From: Kineosporiaceae bacterium
GTDB lineage: Bacteria > Actinomycetota > Actinomycetes > Actinomycetales > Kineosporiaceae
Direction: 5' to 3'
Assembly (NCBI GenBank): GCA_016713225.1
Contig: JADJPO010000001.1
Location: 496,001-560,000, forward strand
Length of the DNA: 64,000 bases
In this document: in pieces, positions 14,678 to 23,699 of the stretch
Layout: each line of letters begins with the position of its first letter
Numbering within the stretch: the stretch's first letter is position 1
Position numbers and translations under genes: made by a program
Notes under the pieces: generated by a model
What the model saw: only the letters and a program-made list of their open reading frames with translations
The model's database searches: none
Told to the model about the DNA's origin: nothing

Positions 14678-17600
14678 ATGGCTGATGAACGGTGGCGGGT
14701 GTTCGTGAGCCATACCTCCGAGTTGCGTGACCATCCGGTCGGTGGCTCGTATGTCGCGGCGGTCGAGCGGGCGGTGTCGGCGGCCGGGCACGTGATCGTG
14801 GACATGGCCGACTTCCCGGCCGCCAGTCAGGCTTCGGCGCAGGAGTGCATTAGCGTGTCCGGGGTTGTGATGTGCTGGTCGGGGTGCTGGGCACCCGGTA
14901 CGGGTCTCCGGTCCGTGATCAGCCGGACGTGTCGTATACGGAGCTGGAGTTCCGGACCGCGACCGAGGCCGACAAGCCTCGGCTGATGTTCCTGCTCAGC
15001 ACCGAGACGGTGGTGGAGGGCATTCCACCGGCCAAGTTGATGGACCGGGAGTACGGCGACCGGCAGGACACCTTCCGCCGGTCGGTGAACGACAGCCGGC
15101 TGACGACGAAGACGTTCGCCAGCCCTGACCAGTTGGGCCAGTTGGTCGAGCGTTCTCTGCGGGAGCTCGCGGCGACCAGGCAGCGTATGGCGAGTGCTCT
15201 GGCCCGTGAGCAGGTCCCGGCGGAGCCGGAGCCGGTTCACACCTCGAAGTTCCTGAACCCGCCGCCGTTGACGGCGCCGTCCTGGTTCGCCGGTCGGCAC
15301 ATCGAGACCGACCTGTTGGCCCGGGATCTGGCCGACCCGGGGACTCGGATGGTCCTGCTCAGCGGTCGGGGCGGGATCGGCAAGACCACTCTGGTCTGCC
15401 GGCTCCTCAAATCTCTGCAAGCCGGCCGTCTGCCCGATCCACCGACTCACCGGTCCCAGGCCGGGGAGGGCAGTGCCTCCCGGCTTGTGGGTGGGGTCAT
15501 CTACCTGTCCCCGGTCGGTGCTCACACCGTCCGGTATGCCACGCTTGTCGACGATCTGCTCCGGCTGGTGCCCACCGATCAGGCGCGCCCGCTGGCGGCG
15601 ATGTTCGCTGACCCGGGCACCACCCCGACGGTGATGATGCGCGCGGTGCTGCAGGCCTTCCCGGTCCGGGAGGAGGCCGGCCCGGTCGTGGTGTTGCTGG
15701 ACAACCTCGAAACCGTCATCGACGCCGGCACCGAGTCCCTCACCGAACCCGCGCTGCAGGAGGCGCTCACGACGCTGCTGACCGCCCCGGCCCATGCCGT
15801 GACCGTGGTGGCCACCACCCGGGTGGTCCCGGCCGGGCTGTTGAAGGTCATGCCGGGGGTGCAGCGGCACCGGCGCCTGGACGCCGGCCTGGACACCGCC
15901 GATGCCGCCACCGTCCTGCGCGCGCTGGACGACGACGGCCGGTTGGGTCTGCGCGAGGCCCCCGACACGGTCCTGGCCGGGTTACGCGAGCACACCCGCG
16001 GTTTCCCCCGCGCCCTGGAGGCGGTCAAGGCCATCCTCGAGGGTGACCCCGGCCTGACCCCGGCGGACCTGCTCGACAGCACCCGGCAGTTGGGCGAGGA
16101 CGAGGTCGTCGAGGTCCTGGTCGGGCAGGCCTACCGGCTGCTGGACCCCAGCGCCCAACAGGTCATGCAAGCCCTCGCCGTCTTCCCCGGCCCGGTCCCC
16201 GCCGTCGGTGTCGACTACCTCCTGCGAACGGTCAACCCGACCATCGACGCCGCCCCGATCCTGACCCGGCTGCTGCGCCGGCAACTGGTCCACGTCCAAG
16301 ACCACCGCTACGGACTACACCCCATCGACCGCGCCTACGCCCTGACCCAACTCCCACCCGGCGAGCCCGGCGGCAGCCCGAGCGAGTTCACCCGGGCAGG
16401 GCTGCAGGCCCGGGCCGCGGACTACTACCAGCAGACCCGCACCCCCCGCGAGTCCTGGCGGACCCTGACCGACCTGGCCCCCCAACTGGCCGAGTTCGAC
16501 CTACGCTGCGCCACCCACACCTTCGACACCGCCGCCGCCATCCTCACCGACATCTCCTTCCACTACCTGCAACGCTGGGGCCACACCCGTGAAGCCCTCG
16601 ACCTTCACCAGCGCCTCGACGGCCACCTCACCGACCCCTGGGACCGGGCCGCGAACCACACCCACCTCGGCCTCTGCTATGCCGCCCTCGGGCAGGTCGC
16701 CACCGCGATCGGCCACTATCAGCAGGCCCTGGCCATCTTCCGGGAGATCGGCGACCGGCTGGGCGAAGCCGCCGCCCTGAACAACCTCGGCCTCTGCTTT
16801 GCCGACCTCGGGCAGGTCGCCGCCGCGATCGACCACTACCAGCAGGCCCTGACCATCCACCGGGAGATCGGCGACCGGCTGGGCGAAGCCGCCGACCTGG
16901 GCAACCTCGGCTCCTGCTACGCCGCCCTCGGGCAGGTCGCCGCCGCGATCGACCACCACCAGCAGGCCCTGACCATCCACCGGGAGATCGGCGACCGGCT
17001 GGGCGAAGCCGCCGACCTGGGCAACCTCGGCCTCTGCTATGCCGCCCTCGGGCAGGTCGCCACCGCGTTCGACCACCACCAGCAGGCCCTGACCATCTAC
17101 CGGGGGATCGGCTATCCCTATGGCGAGGCGCTGGCCCTGGTCGGCCTCGGCGAGGCCGCAGACCAGACCACGCCGTCAGGGGCCGCTGACTGGTACGGGC
17201 AGGCTCTAGAGATCGGGGAACGTACGGGCAACGCTCAGGTCCGCAGCACCGCCGGGACGGGGCTGGCTCGCCTGCATCTGCTCACCGGCGACATCGACGC
17301 GTCTCTGGCGATCGCCGCCACCGCGACCACGGTGGGCCATCCCCCGGACCAGGCGATGCTCGCCCTGCTCACCGGCCTGGCCCATCGACGAAACCACCAG
17401 GCCGCCACCGCAGTCGACCATCTCCGCCGCGCCCTCACCCACACCGGCACCCGGCTCACCGCCAATCCCGACGACTACGCCGCCGCCGACATCCGCGCGC
17501 TGGCGTTCTGCGGCCTGTCTCTGACCGAACCCGACGCCGCACCAGCACACCTGCACGAGGCTGTCTGCGCGTTCCGGCAGGCCCGCCGCATCACGGCCGC

Positions 17601-17703
17601 ACCCGGAATCGTCGCCCGCACCCTGCACCTGTTCGACCACCTCACCGACCACCCCACCCCGGCCCTGCAGCAGGCACGAACCGCCGCCAGCACCACCATG
17701 TGA
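14678..17703 (+). pseudogene. STAND protein DUF4062-NB-ARC-TPR, interrupted by one frameshift
   Basis: The ATG at 14678 starts a DUF4062-like domain (RVFVSHTSELRDHPVGGSYV). The frame is lost at about 14849-14854; the next frame, preceded by TAG at 14851, resumes with RVRGCDVLVGVLGTRYG and runs 943 codons to 17703. Joined, it is about 1007 residues: DUF4062 (1-155), NB-ARC/STAND ATPase with Walker A GGIGKTT (15370-15390) and Walker B VVVLLDN (15685-15705), a TTR sensor and GFPRAL motif, a winged-helix region, then TPR repeats (16600-17160) and a helical C-terminus. STAND proteins are ATP-dependent switches, many used in phage defence or signalling. The specific role here is unknown. One missing base restores the protein. 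Confidence 0.7.
16681..17160 (+). repeat. Four near-identical 120-bp tandem repeats coding TPR units
   Basis: Units 16681-16800, 16801-16920, 16921-17040 and 17041-17160 keep exact 120-base phase; each starts GCCG(C/A)CCTCGGGCAGGTCGC. Each encodes a 40-residue TPR (YAALGQVA.AI.HYQQAL pattern). The first three units are strongly conserved at DNA level, and the fourth diverges in its second half. Such identity points to recent duplication or gene conversion and a repeat number that can vary. Confidence 0.9.
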
Positions 17704-18017
17704 TCCGGACACGCCCGCCACCCATCCCCGAGACCCTGGGCACCACCACCACGCAGACCCGAGCATCGACGACCAGGTGGTCGACCGTCCCTCAACGCCC
17801 CCACCCGAGCGGTGAAGTGCACGGTCCCAAAGGATCAGCGAGCCCAGACCGGATCCGTCGCCGATCGGTGAACGCCACACCTGACAGACCGGTGAGCCGG
17901 GTGACTCACGACCCTGCGGCGAACGACTCAGGACCCGGGCCTATCGCACGCCATCGCACGTCCGGCCCCGAACGATTCTCACATGAAACGTGATCATGGC
18001 TCTGACCAGGGGGATTG
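17704..18017. other. Intergenic stretch without a supported gene
   Basis: 314 bases between the STAND gene and tRNA-Gly. A 97-codon open frame exists, but its product is low-complexity Arg/Pro/Thr with no start signal, so I do not call it. No strong hairpin or repeat seen. Confidence 0.6.
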
Positions 18018-18091
18018 TGGAGCGGGTGACGGGAATCGAACCCGCACTGTCAGCTTGGGAAGCTGATGTTCTACCATTGAACTACACCCGC
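18018..18091 (-). tRNA. tRNA-Gly (anticodon CCC)
   Basis: 74 nt including an encoded CCA. Acceptor GCGGGTG/CACCCGC, D stem GTTC/GAAC, anticodon stem CAGCT/AGCTG with loop TCCCA at its centre (anticodon CCC), T arm GCGGG-TTCGATT-CCCGT. All stems pair and the invariant bases are present. It marks the right border of the accessory patch. Confidence 0.95.
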
Positions 18092-18427
18092 GTGATCACC
18101 CGATCGGCCGTTGTCGCGAGCCTGATCGAGGTGCCGGGCGTCATCGTAGCAAGCCTCATCCGTGCTCTGCTGCCCCCTCCAAGGTCCATGATCACCGTTA
18201 GATCGCAGTTCCCTCCGGTTGAAGCGGAGCAGACTGCGATCCAACAGTGATCATGGGCGTTTCGGCGGGGTTCGGCGGCGCTCGGTAGGGCGCGCGCAGG
18301 GTGGGAAGGAGCGCAGCGCTGACGAGTGGCCACCCCTCGTGGTCGGCAGGCGAGCCTGCGTGGCGCGGCGGGTGAGCATGACGGCATCGTGGCGGCGACC
18401 CCTTCGGGAACGGGCTACCGTGGGCGG
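18092..18427. other. Divergent gap between tRNA-Gly and dcd
   Basis: 336 bases without a gene. It must hold the promoters for the leftward tRNA and the rightward dcd, and contains the inverted repeat at 18186-18256. The dcd frame is open from 18326, but that part reads as non-coding. Confidence 0.5.
18186..18256. repeat. 24-bp inverted repeat with CATGATCAC ends
   Basis: Arms 18186-18209 and 18233-18256 match in 22 of 24 positions around a 23-base loop. The outer ends CCATGATCAC/GTGATCATGG resemble the core of the large palindrome at 28262-28329. It lies between divergent genes, so it is not an ordinary terminator for either. Confidence 0.7.
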
Positions 18428-19003
18428 GTGCTGCTGTCCGACCGTGACATTCGTGCCGAACTCGAGTCCGGACGCGTCGTCCTCGACCCCTACGACGCGG
18501 CGATGGTGCAACCGTCGAGTGTCGACGTCCGCATGGACCGCTTCTTCCGGCTGTTCGACAACCACAAGTACCCGGTGATCGACCCGGCGCAGGAGCAGCC
18601 CGACCTGACCCGCTTGGTCGAGGTCAAGCCCGACGAGGCGTTCATCCTGCACCCCGGCGAGTTCGTGCTCGCCTCCACCTTCGAGGTCGTCACGCTGCCG
18701 GACGACGTCGCCGCCCGGCTCGAGGGCAAGTCCAGTCTGGGGCGCCTCGGCCTGCTCACCCACTCGACCGCGGGCTTCATCGACCCCGGCTTCTCGGGCC
18801 ACGTCACGCTCGAGCTCAGCAACGTCGCCACTCTGCCGATCAAGCTCTGGCCGGGCATGAAGATCGGCCAATTGTGCTTCTTCCGCCTGTCCAGCCCCGC
18901 CGAGCACCCGTATGGCAGCTCCGCCTACGGATCGCGCTACCAGGGCCAGCGGGGCCCGACGGCGAGCCTGTCGTACCGCTCCTTCCACCGCACCACCGTC
19001 TGA
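18428..19003 (+). CDS. dcd: dCTP deaminase (probably bifunctional deaminase/dUTPase)
   Basis: 191 residues, the normal size of actinobacterial Dcd. Converts dCTP to dUTP and, in the bifunctional actinobacterial type, on to dUMP for thymidylate synthesis, in the cytoplasm. Motifs: LLSDRDIRAEL at the start, VQPSSVDVRMD, EGKSSLGRLGL, and HSTAGFIDPGFSG holding the catalytic and nucleotide-binding positions. The GTG at 18428 is chosen because it begins exactly where family members begin; the upstream open frame is not conserved-looking. Followed by the unknown gene after 12 bases. Confidence 0.95.
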   Translation: MLLSDRDIRAELESGRVVLDPYDAAMVQPSSVDVRMDRFFRLFDNHKYPVIDPAQEQPDLTRLVEVKPDEAFILHPGEFVLASTFEVVTLPDDVAARLEGKSSLGRLGLLTHSTAGFIDPGFSGHVTLELSNVATLPIKLWPGMKIGQLCFFRLSSPAEHPYGSSAYGSRYQGQRGPTASLSYRSFHRTTV

Positions 19004-19015
19004 CGGCCTGCGGCC

Positions 19016-20113
19016 ATGGCTCGTCGACGCAGTGCCCCCCTCACCGGCGTCATCGTCACCTACCCGGACGGCGGCCCCGCCGGTCTGCGCAACCGGCACC
19101 TGCTGCTGCTGCCCACCACGGTCGGGCCGCGCGACGTCGGTGAATTGTTGCGCTCACGCGTGCCCGACGCCCGGCTCGAGACCCAGGGCATCGCCCGGCT
19201 CGGCCGCCACTGCCGGATCTACGGCCCGTTCGAACTGACCATGGAGGACGCGGTCGACGCCGGCGTCCCGATGCCCTGGACCCTCGCCTACGCCCTGGAC
19301 GCCCCGATCGAGCGCGACCTGCCCCCGGCGCCCGGTGAGGACGACCGCGACGGGTTCGCCCGCGCCTTTCCCCAGGGGTTGCCCTGGCGGGAGGAGGCCC
19401 GGGCGCTGCAGCTGATGGTGGGCCTGGCGCGGCGGCTGCAGGGCGCCGTCCGGGTTCACGGCTCCGGGGTGCTGATCCAGCCCGACCCGCACCGGGCCGT
19501 CGACCTGTTGCTGCACTCGCCCACCTGGCTCGACCCGCAGGTGGTGCACGGCATCGTGGCGCGCGTTGTGCCCGGTGCCGAGCTGGCCGTCGCCGGCAAC
19601 GACTGGGGCGGCCCGGGCGCCGACGCCTATGGCGGCGCCTACACCGACGGACTGGACGACCCGCTCTCCCCCGCCGAACTCGAGGCCCTGCACGCCATGG
19701 CCGATCAGGCCGATCTGGCGGCATTGCGCTCGCGCGACACCATCGACGCCTACGCCGTCGTGGCCGAACTGGCCGGTCTCGCCGCACTGAGCTACGGCGT
19801 CCGGCCGCTGCCCGGTGGTCACGCCGGCGGCCAGCAGGACGGCGGCATCGAGGTGCTGGTGCACGTCTCGGCGCCGGGTGAGCCCTCGGTGGCCGATCAG
19901 GACTGGGGCGGGTCCGCCTTCGTCACCTACGAGGTGCGCTGGGCCTGCGCCGAGCCCGAGGAACGGGAGCGCCGGCTGCCCGCGTCGTCCTATCTGGCCA
20001 GCCGGGAACGGGTGCGGCCGGTGGTCAACGCCGTGGCCCGCGCGCTGGTCGAGGCCGTGGGCGGCGTGGTCACCGACGAAGAGGGCTTCCCGGTCGACCG
20101 CTACCACCTCTGA
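19016..20113 (+). CDS. Protein of unknown function downstream of dcd
   Basis: 365 residues, no signal peptide or membrane segment, rich in Ala, Asp and Leu, probably cytoplasmic. Features include LLLLPTTVGPRDVGELL near the start, Trp-containing motifs NDWGGPGADAYGG and QDWGGSAFVTYEVRW, and VVNAVARALVEAVGG near the end. I do not recognise a family. The ATG follows dcd by 12 bases, so the two are probably co-transcribed. Codon use matches its neighbours. Ends about 110 bases before cheA. Confidence 0.7.
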   Translation: MARRRSAPLTGVIVTYPDGGPAGLRNRHLLLLPTTVGPRDVGELLRSRVPDARLETQGIARLGRHCRIYGPFELTMEDAVDAGVPMPWTLAYALDAPIERDLPPAPGEDDRDGFARAFPQGLPWREEARALQLMVGLARRLQGAVRVHGSGVLIQPDPHRAVDLLLHSPTWLDPQVVHGIVARVVPGAELAVAGNDWGGPGADAYGGAYTDGLDDPLSPAELEALHAMADQADLAALRSRDTIDAYAVVAELAGLAALSYGVRPLPGGHAGGQQDGGIEVLVHVSAPGEPSVADQDWGGSAFVTYEVRWACAEPEERERRLPASSYLASRERVRPVVNAVARALVEAVGGVVTDEEGFPVDRYHL

Positions 20114-20163
20114 GTCGCGGCGCGGGACGGGCGGGGGTGCGGCGGCAACTCCCGGACGGGGAC

Positions 20164-20190
20164 TCAAGGTGTGACGCCACAGGCCGATGC
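20164..20190 (+). promoter_or_regulatory. Sigma-28-type promoter of the chemotaxis operon
   Basis: TCAA (20164-20167), 15 bases, then GCCGATGC (20183-20190), close to the flagellar sigma consensus TAAA-N15-GCCGATAA. It lies 33 bases upstream of the cheA GTG. The same motif recurs upstream of flhA, the MCP-PilZ gene and flbD, which strengthens the call. Confidence 0.7.
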
Positions 20191-20222
20191 ATACCTCGTC
20201 CCGTTCGGCGAGGAGGCACCCT

Positions 20223-22823
20223 GTGGATGCGATCGACGAGATCGTTGCCGAGTTCTTGGTCGAGAGTCACGAGAACCTCGACCAGCTCGACCGCGACCTA
20301 CTGGCCCTGGAACAGAACCCGAATTCTCGGGACCTTCTGGCCAGTGTCTTCCGCACGATTCACACCATCAAGGGCACGAGTGGCTTCCTGGCCTTTCATC
20401 GCCTGGAGAAGCTGACCCACGTCGGTGAGAACCTGCTCAGTCGGCTGCGGGACGGCCGCATCGGGCTCACCGAGGAACGCTCCACGGCGCTGCTGGCCAT
20501 GGTGGACGCCGTCCGTTCGCTGCTCGGGGACATCGAGCAGTCCGGCGTCGAGGGCGACACCGACCACAGTGAGCTGATCGAGACCCTCTCGTCCCTGCTC
20601 GAGGACGGCGCCGCCGCGCCCGCGCCGGCAGCCGAAGCCCCCGCGCCGGCAGCCGCGGCGGCTGTGGCGGCCGTGGCCGAGCCGGCTGAGCAGGCCGAGC
20701 AGGCACCCGCCATCCAGGCGTCGCAGGCCCCCGAGGCCGGCGCCGGAGCCACCAAGACCGCCACCAAGCGGCCCGCCGCCAAGCGCACCGCCAAGAAGGC
20801 CACCGGCGGGGACGGCGGGGACAGCGTCGCCGAGACCCCCGCCTCCGAGACCCCTGCCGCAGCCGGCGCAGGCTCCCCCACGACTCCTGACGCCCCGCCC
20901 ATCGGTGAGGTGCTGGTCAAGTCCGGCGCCACCACCCCGGACGCCGTCGAGATCGCGCGCATGGAGCAGTCGCTGGGCGACCAGCGCCCCATCGGTAAGA
21001 TCATGGTCGATCACGGCACCGCCACCCCGGCCGCGGTCGAGGGTGCGCTCGAGACCCAGAGCGCTCACCGCAGCGTGGTCGACAGCTCGGTGCGGGTCGA
21101 CGTCGAACTGCTCGACTCGCTGATGCGCCTGGTCGGTGAGCTTGTGCTCGCCCGCAACCAGCTGGTCTCGCGCCTGGACGACGAGCGCGACACCGCCAAG
21201 GACTCCGCGCTCGCCCGCTCGGCGCAGCGCCTCTCGCTGGTCACCAGCGAGCTGCAGGAACAGGTCATGAAGACCCGGATGCAGCCGGTCGACGCGGTCT
21301 GGTCGAAGATGCCGCGCGTCGTCCGCGACCTGGCCAAGCAGTGCGGCCGCAAGGTGCGCCTCGAGATGGAGGGCCGGGAGACCGAGCTCGACCGCAGCGT
21401 GCTCGAGGCCATCAAGGACCCGCTGACCCACCTGGTGCGCAATGCGGTCGACCATGGCATCGAGACCCCCGAGAACCGGGTCGCCGCGGGCAAGACCGAT
21501 GAGGGTGTGCTGCGGCTGCGGGCCTATCACGAGGCCGGCCAGGTTCACCTCGAGATCATCGACGACGGCGCCGGCATCAACCCGGACAAGATCGCCGCCA
21601 AGGCGCTGGAGCGTGGCCTGATCACGCAGAACCAGCTCTCGACCATGACCAAGCGCGAGATCCTGCACCTGATCTTCCTGCCCGGATTCTCGTTGGCCGC
21701 CAAGGTCACCAACGTCTCGGGTCGCGGCGTCGGCATGGACGTGGTCAAGACCCGCATCGAGGCCATCGGCGGCGCGGTCGACGTCACCAGCAAGGTCGGG
21801 CAGGGGTCGACCTTCCGGCTGACCATCCCGCTGACCCTGGCGATCATCCCGGCGCTCACGATCGGTTGCGCCAAGCGGCGTTACGCGGTTCCGCAGGTGA
21901 GCGTGCTCGAACTGGTGCGGCTGTCGGGCGAGCACGCCCGCGGCGGCATCGAGCTCATCAGCGGCGCCCCGGTCTACCGGCTGCGCGACATGCTGCTGCC
22001 GCTGGTGCGCCTGGACGAGCAACTCGGCCTGGTGCCGATGGGCAGCGCCGACGGACTCACCTCCGCCGACGACCCGATCGACGGCGAGCGAGGTGGTTTC
22101 ATCGTCGTCCTGCATGCCGAACAGCAGCGCTTCGGCCTCGTGGTCGACGATGTGCTCGATACCCAGGAGATCGTGGTCAAGCCGCTCGGTCGTCACCTGA
22201 AGGGCATCCCGGTCTACGCCGGCGCCACGATCCTCGGCGACGGGTCCGTCGTCCTGATCCTGGACGCCGCGACGCTGGCCCGGCGCTCGAACGTGTTGGC
22301 CAACAACCTCGGGGTCACCACCGAGGACCACGGCAGCGAGGTCGAGCCGATCGACCCGGTGCTGGTGGTCGAGGTGGCCGGCGACCGCCGGGCCGCCATT
22401 CCGCTCGAGATGGTCACCCGGCTCGAGGAGATCCCGGCGACGTCCATCGAGCGCGTCGGCGGTCGCGAGGTCGTGCAGTACCGCGGGCACATCATGCCGT
22501 TGGTGCGGTTGTCGACCCTGCTCGGGGCCTACGGTGACGTGGGCGACCCGGACGCCGGCGTCCAGCTGGTGGTCTACACCCGCGGCGAGCGCAGCGTCGG
22601 GTTCGTCGTCGAGCGCATCCTCGACATCGCCACCGAACGCTCGGGCACCCGCAGCGACATCGACGACCACGCCCTGGTCGGCTCGGTGGTGGTGGGCGAC
22701 AAGGTGGTCGAGCTGGTCGACATGCAGAGTGCCGTGCTGGCCGCCGACCCGCACTTCTACAGCTCCGCCGGTTCATTCGACACCGGTACGGTCACCAGCC
22801 AGTTCGAGGAGGCGCTGGTATGA
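20223..22823 (+). CDS. cheA: Chemotaxis histidine kinase CheA with two CheW domains
   Basis: 866 residues. HPt domain with phospho-accepting His47 (FRTIHTIKGTSGF), then an Ala/Pro/Lys-rich linker (about 125-225) in place of a clear P2. A short tandem helical element follows (GEVLVKSGATTPDAVE and GKIMVDHGTATPAAVE). Next come the dimerisation helices from about 290, and the ATPase domain with LVRNAVDHGIE (near 402), DDGAGIN (447) and GRGVGMD (500). Two CheW-like domains lie at about 533-690 and 704-845. The GTG at 20223 has GAGGAGG 6-12 bases upstream. Phosphorylates CheY and CheB. Overlaps cheW by 4 bases. Confidence 0.96.
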   Translation: MDAIDEIVAEFLVESHENLDQLDRDLLALEQNPNSRDLLASVFRTIHTIKGTSGFLAFHRLEKLTHVGENLLSRLRDGRIGLTEERSTALLAMVDAVRSLLGDIEQSGVEGDTDHSELIETLSSLLEDGAAAPAPAAEAPAPAAAAAVAAVAEPAEQAEQAPAIQASQAPEAGAGATKTATKRPAAKRTAKKATGGDGGDSVAETPASETPAAAGAGSPTTPDAPPIGEVLVKSGATTPDAVEIARMEQSLGDQRPIGKIMVDHGTATPAAVEGALETQSAHRSVVDSSVRVDVELLDSLMRLVGELVLARNQLVSRLDDERDTAKDSALARSAQRLSLVTSELQEQVMKTRMQPVDAVWSKMPRVVRDLAKQCGRKVRLEMEGRETELDRSVLEAIKDPLTHLVRNAVDHGIETPENRVAAGKTDEGVLRLRAYHEAGQVHLEIIDDGAGINPDKIAAKALERGLITQNQLSTMTKREILHLIFLPGFSLAAKVTNVSGRGVGMDVVKTRIEAIGGAVDVTSKVGQGSTFRLTIPLTLAIIPALTIGCAKRRYAVPQVSVLELVRLSGEHARGGIELISGAPVYRLRDMLLPLVRLDEQLGLVPMGSADGLTSADDPIDGERGGFIVVLHAEQQRFGLVVDDVLDTQEIVVKPLGRHLKGIPVYAGATILGDGSVVLILDAATLARRSNVLANNLGVTTEDHGSEVEPIDPVLVVEVAGDRRAAIPLEMVTRLEEIPATSIERVGGREVVQYRGHIMPLVRLSTLLGAYGDVGDPDAGVQLVVYTRGERSVGFVVERILDIATERSGTRSDIDDHALVGSVVVGDKVVELVDMQSAVLAADPHFYSSAGSFDTGTVTSQFEEALV

Positions 22824-23254
22824 GCCAGCTGTCCACGTTCCACGTCGGCAAGTACCTCTTCGGGGTGGACGTCGCCCTGGTGCAGGAAGTCGTCCGGCTG
22901 AACCAGATCACCCCGGTGCCGTTGGCCCGGCCGGAGATCGCCGGTCTGATCAACCTGCGGGGTGCGGTGCTGACCGCCATCGACCTGCGCGCCCGGTTGG
23001 GCCTGCCGCCCGCCGACGGCACGAGGGAACGCGTCAACGTCGTCGTCCGGGTGGACGACGAGCCGGTCAGTCTGCTGGTCGACGAGATCGGTGGCGTGCT
23101 CGAGGTCTCGCAGGTTCCCTTCGAGTCCACCCCGAGCACGGTGGACGAGAAGGTCCGCGATCTGCTGCTCGGCGCCTACACCCTGCCCGACCGTCTGCTG
23201 CTCGCCCTGAACGCCGAACGGGTGCTCGACGTCCCGGTCGAGGCTCGTGCCTGA
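22820..23254 (+). CDS. cheW: Chemotaxis coupling protein CheW
   Basis: 144 residues, a single CheW SH3-like domain linking receptors to CheA at the membrane array. Family marks: FHVGKYLFGVDVALVQEV at the start, ITPVPLARPEIAGLINLRG in the middle and VSLLVDEIGGVLEV. ATG overlaps the cheA stop (ATGA). With two further CheW domains in CheA, the array may have extra coupling capacity. Confidence 0.95.
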   Translation: MSQLSTFHVGKYLFGVDVALVQEVVRLNQITPVPLARPEIAGLINLRGAVLTAIDLRARLGLPPADGTRERVNVVVRVDDEPVSLLVDEIGGVLEVSQVPFESTPSTVDEKVRDLLLGAYTLPDRLLLALNAERVLDVPVEARA

Positions 23255-23327
23255 AAACCACTGCCAGTCCCAGGAATCCGTCCGTCGATCGGCTGCCGTG
23301 CCGACGGCAAGCCACCCAAGGAGCACC

Positions 23328-23699
23328 ATGTTGGCACTGGTTGTCGACGACTCTCGGGCGATGCGCTCGATCCTGACCCGCTTGATGACCAACCTCGGGT
23401 TCGATGTTGCTCAGGCCGGGGACGGCGCGCAGGCCATGGCCGTGTTGGACGCCGGGGCGCGTCCGGACGTCATCCTGGTCGACTGGAACATGCCGGTCAT
23501 GGACGGGCTGACCTTCATCAAGAAGGTGCGCGAGCGCGAGGACCTCCGGGAGATCGCGCTGATGATGGTCACCACCGAGAGCGAACAGGGCAACATCGTG
23601 CGTGCCCTGGCCGCAGGAGCCCACGAGTACGTGGTCAAGCCGTTCACCGATGATGTGATCGCGGACAAGCTCAACCTGCTCGGGTTGGTCCCGGCATGA
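23328..23699 (+). CDS. cheY: Response regulator CheY (first copy)
   Basis: 123-residue stand-alone receiver. Acidic pair Asp7/Asp8, phosphorylation site Asp52 (LVDWNMPVMDG), Thr in MMVTTES and Lys in VVKPF are all in place. The ATG at 23328 has AAGGAG 7 bases upstream; the longer open frame is not used. Expected to carry the signal from CheA to the flagellar motor. Overlaps cheB by 4 bases. Confidence 0.93.
   Translation: MLALVVDDSRAMRSILTRLMTNLGFDVAQAGDGAQAMAVLDAGARPDVILVDWNMPVMDGLTFIKKVREREDLREIALMMVTTESEQGNIVRALAAGAHEYVVKPFTDDVIADKLNLLGLVPA

Noticed and set aside
14845..14875. Programmed ribosomal frameshift in the STAND gene
   Set aside because: No slippery sequence or downstream stimulatory structure seen; a one-base deletion explains the data better.
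16681..17160. Possible CRISPR array
   Set aside because: Regular spacing, but units are contiguous 120-base coding repeats without unique spacers and encode TPRs.
17700..17993. 97-codon open frame after the STAND gene
   Set aside because: Arg/Pro/Thr-rich, no ribosome site, no similarity to anything recognised.
13968..18091. Integrative element bounded by the two tRNA genes
   Set aside because: No integrase, no direct repeat of a tRNA 3' end and no conjugation or phage genes seen; the tRNAs may simply flank a variable patch.
20298..22754. 818-codon open frame on the minus strand
   Set aside because: It is the antisense shadow of cheA; high GC keeps opposite frames open. Composition is His/Asp/Gly/Gln-rich and has no recognisable domain.
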